A stretch of DNA of 64,000 bases, from positions 41,656,969-41,720,968 of the forward strand of contig OZ023206.1 of assembly GCA_963995525.1 (NCBI GenBank), in the 5' to 3' direction. Under the pieces are notes generated by a model that saw nothing but the letters and a program-made list of their open reading frames with translations, did not search any database and had not been told where the DNA came from. Positions 56,664 through 64,000 of the stretch are shown here, piece after piece (positions within the stretch are counted from its first letter, which is position 1; the number at the start of each line of letters is the position of its first letter). The position numbers were made by a program, and so were the translations under genes. Source of the stretch: Escarpia spicata (lineage: Eukaryota > Annelida > Polychaeta > Sabellida > Siboglinidae).

Positions 56664-58820
56664 ATGAAGGAGACTGCAAATTATGAGACTGGTAAACTTA
56701 GCAAACATAGTGATAGGAAGACACCGCCTGTTAGAGGAATGAGGAGAAATCGGTGCGGTTTCCAACAAGGCCACCCACATTTTGAAGCAATGCATGGCGA
56801 ATCAACAGAAACACCAGACAGTCATGTATGGATGCCACGACTCGGCATGGCTGACTTTTCAAGAGTCGTACAAGAAACTTCTGGTGGACTGTTAACGGTA
56901 CCCGATGCTGACGGCAAGCCTGGCAATAGCAAAATTCTACGACCGCGGCCATACCGATGCCCAGATTTAACAGACAGCTACCTCCAGCCAGACGAAAATC
57001 AAGGAGGAACCGAGATGCGTCTGCTAAATATGGAAAAGAGTGCTCAGATGTGGAATGAATGTTACACTGAGCACGCCTGCAAGACGACGTGCACTTCTCC
57101 ACAGTTTCAAATATACCATGAACAACAGATTGGTCTCTGTTGGAAGCAATCACTCCGATGTACAAATTGTGACTATCATTCGCGCATGTACAAACTGTAC
57201 ACTGAGGTCAGCACTGGACGTAGTGGTCAGCGAGCTGCTACAACTAATGTCGCACTTCACGTCGGTCTCCAGGATTCGACAATAGGGACCACAAAGATCC
57301 GTCACATTCTAGCTGCAATGGACACACCACCACCTAGTCGCACAGGATTACAGAGAACTGCAAACAAGGTCGCAACTGTCACCGCACAAGCAACCATGGA
57401 CGACTTACACAGGAGAAGACAGAAAACAAAAGAGATCAACACTCTGCGTGGTCTGCCAGAAGATGCTCCGATTAACATAAGCGTCGATGTTCGGTACAAC
57501 TCCACAAATCTCAAAAACACTTACAGCTGTGGTGGGCAGAATGCGTCACAGGCTTTGGGAACTGCAATCAGTTGGCAAACCGGTGAAAAGGAAATCATAG
57601 CTTTCTGGATGGACAGCAAGCTGTGTAAACTAGGAGCTACACTTCGGAACAAGGGTGTCAATGTCACCTGTCCTGGCCATGCTGGTTGCACGGCCAATGT
57701 GCAAGCAACAGATCCGCTGTCCGAGTACAGAATTGGGAAACAAATTGGCGACAGTTTAGCACAAGATGACGTTGCAATCAAGTATGTTGCTACAGACGGT
57801 GATGCATTAGCATCGCGAGGTGTACAAGATGCAATGCCAGCAGGTATGGAGACACAGAGGCAATCCGATACGACGCATCTGTCTCAAACGCAATTTCGTC
57901 ATATCACGAAAGCATCATTCTCCCCCAGGATGTTTCCAGGAGAAACTGCTGCAAGGCGAGCAGAAAACAGAAAAATGTTTGCGGAAGATGTGAAAACAAG
58001 ATGCCAGAAGATCTACACAAGTGTCCACATACTTCACGACAGTGACACGACAGTTATAACTAGACGTATGCCCGACATCATTCAAGCCACACTCGACTGC
58101 TATTCTGGCTCATGCAGAAACTGTCGCAGACATGCAATTGTCTGCCGTGGTGGTCGCAAGAATTGGTGGAATACTTCACAGCATTTGAAGGCCTGCGGCC
58201 TCACGCGACTAAATATGACAGACAGTGATCGAGCAACACTTCAAGGACTGATTGAAATGCGTCTTGGCAATGCCGCACTTCAAATGACACGACGCAGACT
58301 AACAACAAATCCAAATGAATCTGCAAACAGAGCTTTTTCCGCATCGTTACCTAAGAATGTTAAATTCAGTCGAAATGCACTGGGACGTGTGTCTTCAGTC
58401 ATCGATCGTCTAAACTACGGTGCTGGAGATTCAATGCTACGAAAATTGGAAAATGTACAGTGTCCCATTACAAAGGGTGGAAGAGTTGCTCACGCTGTTA
58501 AACGGATCCAGCAAGATGTAGTTTACCAACGACAATATGCCAGACGGCCATCGGTGCGCCTACACAGACGAGCCACCAAGTCAAAGAGGATGAGAGACTA
58601 CATTAGGGCGAAACGACAGAGATGCCAAGCCGACATCTACAGAAAGAGTCAACTTGATCCCAAACCAGCAAGTCATACAGTAACAACAGTAGCAGTGACA
58701 GCAACGGCAGTTACACCAGTGAGAAGGAGGCGCCGACAGCCACCGGGAAATCGTACTGATCACCCATATTCGTTAAGGTCACGAAAATCAGCCGATCACT
58801 CTTACGCAAGCAGAGAGTAG
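56664..58820 (+). CDS. Mutator-like DDE transposase, unit 16
   Basis: Intact 718-residue copy with an unchanged protein. It carries the only synonymous substitution found in the array, G to A at 58790 in the Ser709 codon, also at a CpG. Confidence 0.9.
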   Translation: MKETANYETGKLSKHSDRKTPPVRGMRRNRCGFQQGHPHFEAMHGESTETPDSHVWMPRLGMADFSRVVQETSGGLLTVPDADGKPGNSKILRPRPYRCPDLTDSYLQPDENQGGTEMRLLNMEKSAQMWNECYTEHACKTTCTSPQFQIYHEQQIGLCWKQSLRCTNCDYHSRMYKLYTEVSTGRSGQRAATTNVALHVGLQDSTIGTTKIRHILAAMDTPPPSRTGLQRTANKVATVTAQATMDDLHRRRQKTKEINTLRGLPEDAPINISVDVRYNSTNLKNTYSCGGQNASQALGTAISWQTGEKEIIAFWMDSKLCKLGATLRNKGVNVTCPGHAGCTANVQATDPLSEYRIGKQIGDSLAQDDVAIKYVATDGDALASRGVQDAMPAGMETQRQSDTTHLSQTQFRHITKASFSPRMFPGETAARRAENRKMFAEDVKTRCQKIYTSVHILHDSDTTVITRRMPDIIQATLDCYSGSCRNCRRHAIVCRGGRKNWWNTSQHLKACGLTRLNMTDSDRATLQGLIEMRLGNAALQMTRRRLTTNPNESANRAFSASLPKNVKFSRNALGRVSSVIDRLNYGAGDSMLRKLENVQCPITKGGRVAHAVKRIQQDVVYQRQYARRPSVRLHRRATKSKRMRDYIRAKRQRCQADIYRKSQLDPKPASHTVTTVAVTATAVTPVRRRRRQPPGNRTDHPYSLRSRKSADHSYASRE

Positions 58821-59129
58821 ACAGACACACAGACACGCATACACATGAGCACAATGTGCATACACAACATTATAACAATACGACATTCTGTATTTCTGCA
58901 GCGTCTACTTGGGCTGCAAACTGACCATCATCCATGCAAACACAATGTGAAGACCTAGACCATCCGACACACACGACACCATCTGCCTGCCGACATTCAT
59001 GCAAACACAATCAGACTACGAGCACCACGAACATCTTGAGTACCACGATCAATCGACACGATGCAATGCTACATCAGTGACAGCAGGGGCTGACTGATGT
59101 CGACATATATCAGTGACCAGTTGTAACGA

Positions 59130-59579
59130 TCACACATCGGAAAAGTTCATCGTACACGAACTCCCGACAAAATGTAAGTGCTCACCACTTTTTAATGGAT
59201 TTAATTTTAAATCTAACATGCATGCAGGGTAAATGCCATGACCACGACATTCGCCTGATTTCACGCAAGAAATCCTTTCATTGTTGACACCGTGTGGTTC
59301 CAGGCTGACATGTGTGGCTGTCACACAGAGACTATTGTGGCAGAGATGTGAAGCATCCAGATTCGCTCTTATAAATGTTCTCCTGTGGTGCAGCATATAG
59401 CTTAACCGGTGTGCCGTTATGGTACGTCTATTGCCACATCTAAACTTGCAGCTAACTGCTCCGTATTTCACCCCTGTGCCTTTTGTGCAGCCTGTCCACA
59501 ATATACATTGATTGTTTGTTGAAATAGACACATTTTCATTAATTTTGTCTGCATATTTTTCGTAAAACCTGTCGTCCAT
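59130..59579 (-). CDS. His-Me finger endonuclease, unit 16
   Basis: Intact 149-residue copy identical to unit 1, with no unit-specific change seen. Confidence 0.88.
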   Translation of the reverse strand: MDDRFYEKYADKINENVSISTNNQCILWTGCTKGTGVKYGAVSCKFRCGNRRTITAHRLSYMLHHRRTFIRANLDASHLCHNSLCVTATHVSLEPHGVNNERISCVKSGECRGHGIYPACMLDLKLNPLKSGEHLHFVGSSCTMNFSDV

Positions 59580-60468
59580 GATGCCTCACTGTGTAGCGTG
59601 TTTCCGTTGCTAGGGACTTTAATTAGGTTTGGCAATTTTTGAGAAAAAAATTGAAATTACTATATTTTTGAGGCACTCCTATCTCAAACACTGTGCAATA
59701 TTTTTTTTTTTAATTCATCCACATGTTTTTTTTCTATACACATTTCAAAAGCGCCACCCTACTTGACCGGGCACCATATGAGTAAGCATTTTACTGTTGG
59801 ACATATTCTAATCTGGCATAACTCTACACTGTACACACTTTCTCATCCGGCATATATGAAGACCTAACCCTATTTTCCAGAAAGCCCAGTATGTTTTCTG
59901 TAAACATATCACATACAGGCAGTTGTTATGTTGCATTTATATTTATATTGATTTTTTTACTTTTTCCCTATTAGACAACTATAATTATACATGATATATG
60001 ACCTTAAAGTGTGGATTCTTCAAAGGCCAGACGTCTTAATGAGTTCAATTGCACAGTATTACACAACCCAATTAGTAGACATTCAATACACTGTGGCACT
60101 TGCCTGATTGAGTACTGATCAAGTCAGGTGACTGTATGTCCTGGCAGCCTGGGCCTAGGAGCTGAATGCCAGTAGTCACTCTGCCAAGATGTCATTAGGG
60201 TTGCTCCCAACCTCTTCACATGTGTTTAATTAGCTGAAGTAAACAAAAAAAGATTGTTTAATCACCCTTCTGCAATGTCATTGGTCCATTTATGATATAG
60301 ATTTCCAAATGGAGGCTTCACTAATGTGATTCTCTCCCCACCCCCCTTATCACACCCAAGTTCTGTCACTGTGATTTGGACTTTCAGACTCATTAGAAGT
60401 CTGTGATTTCAAATAACGGTTTGTCCCTTTCAACTGTGATTCTGCCGGGATTATTCTGCATTATTACA

Positions 60469-62625
60469 ATGAAGGAGACTGCAAATTATGAGACTGGTAA
60501 ACTTAGCAAACATAGTGATAGGAAGACACCGCCTGTTAGAGGAATGAGGAGAAATCGGTGCGGTTTCCAACAAGGCCACCCACATTTTGAAGCAATGCAT
60601 GGCGAATCAACAGAAACACCAGACAGTCATGTATGGATGCCACGACTCGGCATGGCTGACTTTTCAAGAGTCGTACAAGAAACTTCTGGTGGACTGTTAA
60701 CGGTACCCGATGCTGACGGCAAGCCTGGCAATAGCAAAATTCTACGACCGCGGCCATACCGATGCCCAGATTTAACAGACAGCTACCTCCAGCCAGACGA
60801 AAATCAAGGAGGAACCGAGATGCGTCTGCTAAATATGGAAAAGAGTGCTCAGATGTGGAATGAATGTTACACTGAGCACGCCTGCAAGACGACGTGCACT
60901 TCTCCACAGTTTCAAATATACCATGAACAACAGATTGGTCTCTGTTGGAAGCAATCACTCCGATGTACAAATTGTGACTATCATTCGCGCATGTACAAAC
61001 TGTACACTGAGGTCAGCACTGGACGTAGTGGTCAGCGAGCTGCTACAACTAATGTCGCACTTCACGTCGGTCTCCAGGATTCGACAATAGGGACCACAAA
61101 GATCCGTCACATTCTAGCTGCAATGGACACACCACCACCTAGTCGCACAGGATTACAGAGAACTGCAAACAAGGTCGCAACTGTCACCGCACAAGCAACC
61201 ATGGACGACTTACACAGGAGAAGACAGAAAACAAAAGAGATCAACACTCTGCGTGGTCTGCCAGAAGATGCTCCGATTAACATAAGCGTCGATGTTCGGT
61301 ACAACTCCACAAATCTCAAAAACACTTACAGCTGTGGTGGGCAGAATGCGTCACAGGCTTTGGGAACTGCAATCAGTTGGCAAACCGGTGAAAAGGAAAT
61401 CATAGCTTTCTGGATGGACAGCAAGCTGTGTAAACTAGGAGCTACACTTCGGAACAAGGGTGTCAATGTCACCTGTCCTGGCCATGCTGGTTGCACGGCC
61501 AATGTGCAAGCAACAGATCCGCTGTCCGAGTACAGAATTGGGAAACAAATTGGCGACAGTTTAGCACAAGATGACGTTGCAATCAAGTATGTTGCTACAG
61601 ACGGTGATGCATTAGCATCGCGAGGTGTACAAGATGCAATGCCAGCAGGTATGGAGACACAGAGGCAATCCGATACGACGCATCTGTCTCAAACGCAATT
61701 TCGTCATATCACGAAAGCATCATTCTCCCCCAGGATGTTTCCAGGAGAAACTGCTGCAAGGCGAGCAGAAAACAGAAAAATGTTTGCGGAAGATGTGAAA
61801 ACAAGATGCCAGAAGATCTACACAAGTGTCCACATACTTCACGACAGTGACACGACAGTTATAACTAGACGTATGCCCGACATCATTCAAGCCACACTCG
61901 ACTGCTATTCTGGCTCATGCAGAAACTGTCGCAGACATGCAATTGTCTGCCGTGGTGGTCGCAAGAATTGGTGGAATACTTCACAGCATTTGAAGGCCTG
62001 CGGCCTCACGCGACTAAATATGACAGACAGTGATCGAGCAACACTTCAAGGACTGATTGAAATGCGTCTTGGCAATGCCGCACTTCAAATGACACGACGC
62101 AGACTAACAACAAATCCAAATGAATCTGCAAACAGAGCTTTTTCCGCATCGTTACCTAAGAATGTTAAATTCAGTCGAAATGCACTGGGACGTGTGTCTT
62201 CAGTCATCGATCGTCTAAACTACGGTGCTGGAGATTCAATGCTACGAAAATTGGAAAATGTACAGTGTCCCATTACAAAGGGTGGAAGAGTTGCTCACGC
62301 TGTTAAACGGATCCAGCAAGATGTAGTTTACCAACGACAATATGCCAGACGGCCATCGGTGCGCCTACACAGACGAGCCACCAAGTCAAAGAGGATGAGA
62401 GACTACATTAGGGCGAAACGACAGAGATGCCAAGCCGACATCTACAGAAAGAGTCAACTTGATCCCAAACCAGCAAGTCATACAGTAACAACAGTAGCAG
62501 TGACAGCAACGGCAGTTACACCAGTGAGAAGGAGGCGCCGACAGCCACCGGGAAATCGTACTGATCACCCATATTCGTTAAGGTCACGAAAATCGGCCGA
62601 TCACTCTTACGCAAGCAGAGAGTAG
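60469..62625 (+). CDS. Mutator-like DDE transposase, unit 17
   Basis: Intact 718-residue copy identical to the reference protein. It is the last complete transposase before the right edge. Confidence 0.9.
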   Translation: MKETANYETGKLSKHSDRKTPPVRGMRRNRCGFQQGHPHFEAMHGESTETPDSHVWMPRLGMADFSRVVQETSGGLLTVPDADGKPGNSKILRPRPYRCPDLTDSYLQPDENQGGTEMRLLNMEKSAQMWNECYTEHACKTTCTSPQFQIYHEQQIGLCWKQSLRCTNCDYHSRMYKLYTEVSTGRSGQRAATTNVALHVGLQDSTIGTTKIRHILAAMDTPPPSRTGLQRTANKVATVTAQATMDDLHRRRQKTKEINTLRGLPEDAPINISVDVRYNSTNLKNTYSCGGQNASQALGTAISWQTGEKEIIAFWMDSKLCKLGATLRNKGVNVTCPGHAGCTANVQATDPLSEYRIGKQIGDSLAQDDVAIKYVATDGDALASRGVQDAMPAGMETQRQSDTTHLSQTQFRHITKASFSPRMFPGETAARRAENRKMFAEDVKTRCQKIYTSVHILHDSDTTVITRRMPDIIQATLDCYSGSCRNCRRHAIVCRGGRKNWWNTSQHLKACGLTRLNMTDSDRATLQGLIEMRLGNAALQMTRRRLTTNPNESANRAFSASLPKNVKFSRNALGRVSSVIDRLNYGAGDSMLRKLENVQCPITKGGRVAHAVKRIQQDVVYQRQYARRPSVRLHRRATKSKRMRDYIRAKRQRCQADIYRKSQLDPKPASHTVTTVAVTATAVTPVRRRRRQPPGNRTDHPYSLRSRKSADHSYASRE

Positions 62626-62934
62626 ACAGACACACAGACACGCATACACATGAGCACAATGTGCATACACAACATTATAACAATACGACATTCTGTATTT
62701 CTGCAGCGTCTACTTGGGCTGCAAACTGACCATCATCCATGCAAACACAATGTGAAGACCTAGACCATCCGACACACACGACACCATCTGCCTGCCGACA
62801 TTCATGCAAACACAATCAGACTACGAGCACCACGAACATCTTGAGTACCACGATCAATCGACACGATGCAATGCTACATCAGTGACAGCAGGGGCTGACT
62901 GATGTCGACATATATCAGTGACCAGTTGTAACGA

Positions 62935-63384
62935 TCACACATCGGAAAAGTTCATCGTACACGAACTCCCGACAAAATGTAAGTGCTCACCACTTTTTAA
63001 TGGATTTAATTTTAAATCTAACATGCATGCAGGGTAAATGCCATGACCACGACATTCGCCTGATTTCACGCAAGAAATCCTTTCATTGTTGACACCGTGT
63101 GGTTCCAGGCTGACATGTGTGGCTGTCACACAGAGACTATTGTGGCAGAGATGTGAAGCATCCAGATTCGCTCTTATAAATGTTCTCCTGTGGTGCAGCA
63201 TATAGCTTAACCGGTGTGCCGTTATGGTACGTCTATTGCCACATCTAAACTTGCAGCTAACTGCTCCGTATTTCACCCCTGTGCCTTTTGTGCAGCCTGT
63301 CCACAATATACATTGATTGTTTGTTGAAATAGACACATTTTCATTAATTTTGTCTGCATATTTTTCGTAAAACCTGTCGTCCAT
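62935..63384 (-). CDS. His-Me finger endonuclease, unit 17
   Basis: Intact 149-residue copy identical to unit 1. The divergent spacer beyond it (63385-64000) has a T-to-A change at 63507 inside the T-tract and is cut by the window edge about 270 bp short of the next transposase start. Confidence 0.88.
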   Translation of the reverse strand: MDDRFYEKYADKINENVSISTNNQCILWTGCTKGTGVKYGAVSCKFRCGNRRTITAHRLSYMLHHRRTFIRANLDASHLCHNSLCVTATHVSLEPHGVNNERISCVKSGECRGHGIYPACMLDLKLNPLKSGEHLHFVGSSCTMNFSDV

Positions 63385-64000
63385 GATGCCTCACTGTGTA
63401 GCGTGTTTCCGTTGCTAGGGACTTTAATTAGGTTTGGCAATTTTTGAGAAAAAAATTGAAATTACTATATTTTTGAGGCACTCCTATCTCAAACACTGTG
63501 CAATATATTTTTTTTTAATTCATCCACATGTTTTTTTTCTATACACATTTCAAAAGCGCCACCCTACTTGACCGGGCACCATATGAGTAAGCATTTTACT
63601 GTTGGACATATTCTAATCTGGCATAACTCTACACTGTACACACTTTCTCATCCGGCATATATGAAGACCTAACCCTATTTTCCAGAAAGCCCAGTATGTT
63701 TTCTGTAAACATATCACATACAGGCAGTTGTTATGTTGCATTTATATTTATATTGATTTTTTTACTTTTTCCCTATTAGACAACTATAATTATACATGAT
63801 ATATGACCTTAAAGTGTGGATTCTTCAAAGGCCAGACGTCTTAATGAGTTCAATTGCACAGTATTACACAACCCAATTAGTAGACATTCAATACACTGTG
63901 GCACTTGCCTGATTGAGTACTGATCAAGTCAGGTGACTGTATGTCCTGGCAGCCTGGGCCTAGGAGCTGAATGCCAGTAGTCACTCTGCCAAGATGTCAT

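Larger units (their letters stand above)
1..64000. repeat. Tandem array of a ~3.8 kb two-gene unit
   Basis: Base 1 corresponds to base 3806, and the same unit recurs to the end of the window, always in the same orientation. Intervals between successive transposase start codons are 3805, 3799, 3806, 3799, 3806, 4264, then 3806 five times and 3805 four times. Each unit holds a plus-strand transposase, a 309-310 bp spacer, a minus-strand nuclease and a spacer of about 889 bp. Numbering units by their transposase, unit 1 is cut by the left edge and the spacer after unit 17 by the right edge. All interval differences are explained by visible events: a 1-bp indel before the hairpin, a net 6-bp loss in nuclease 3, a 6-bp deletion near 17620, and a 455-bp insertion with a 4-bp duplication in unit 7. 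No flanking host sequence is visible. Confidence 0.99.

Noticed and set aside
1..64000. Bacterial or phage origin (HNH nuclease plus transposase as a prophage or IS array)
   Set aside because: The transposase has the layout of animal Mutator-like proteins, there are long AT-rich intergenic regions, no ribosome-binding sites, no operons, and CpG-type decay.
1..64000. The array as a pure assembly artefact
   Set aside because: Several units carry private changes (insertion in 7, indels in 3 and 5, eight substitutions), so they are not mere copies of one consensus. The exact copy number, however, cannot be verified here.

Overview
The window is one head-to-tail tandem array. A unit of about 3805 bp repeats from the first base to the last (16.8 units), and both window edges fall inside a unit, so the array continues on both sides. 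Nothing else is present except one 455-bp insertion with inverted-repeat ends, at 24916-25370. Successive units start 3805 or 3806 bp apart. Three intervals differ: 3799 bp twice (two independent 6-bp losses) and 4264 bp once (the insertion).

Each unit carries two genes that converge on a 309-310 bp spacer. The plus-strand gene encodes a 718-residue DDE transposase of the animal Mutator-like type. The minus-strand gene encodes a 149-residue His-Me finger nuclease with the His-Cys box and two zinc sites of the I-PpoI group of homing endonucleases. Their 5' ends are separated by an AT-rich spacer of about 890 bp that I read as the shared regulatory region. A strong 30-nt hairpin sits between the two stop codons. 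I count 16 complete transposase genes plus one 5'-truncated by the window edge, and 17 complete nuclease genes. None contains a stop or frameshift.

The units are nearly identical. I found only eight base substitutions, one recurrent 1-bp indel, two small unit-specific indels and the insertion in 64 kb. Of six coding substitutions five change the protein, and three of the six are CpG transitions. The array is therefore either very young or efficiently homogenised. The intact reading frames reflect recency at least as much as selection within the array.

The host is a eukaryote, most likely an invertebrate animal. The transposase has the layout of the Mutator-like proteins abundant in cnidarian and molluscan genomes, there are no bacterial ribosome-binding sites or operons, and the CpG decay suggests cytosine methylation. 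Species cannot be read from the sequence. My working model is inference: a two-gene selfish element became a coding satellite, in which the transposase would move or excise DNA and the nuclease could make double-strand breaks that neighbouring units repair, driving expansion and homogenisation. I found no convincing terminal inverted repeats or target duplication marking the edges of the element inside the unit, so its original boundaries remain open.
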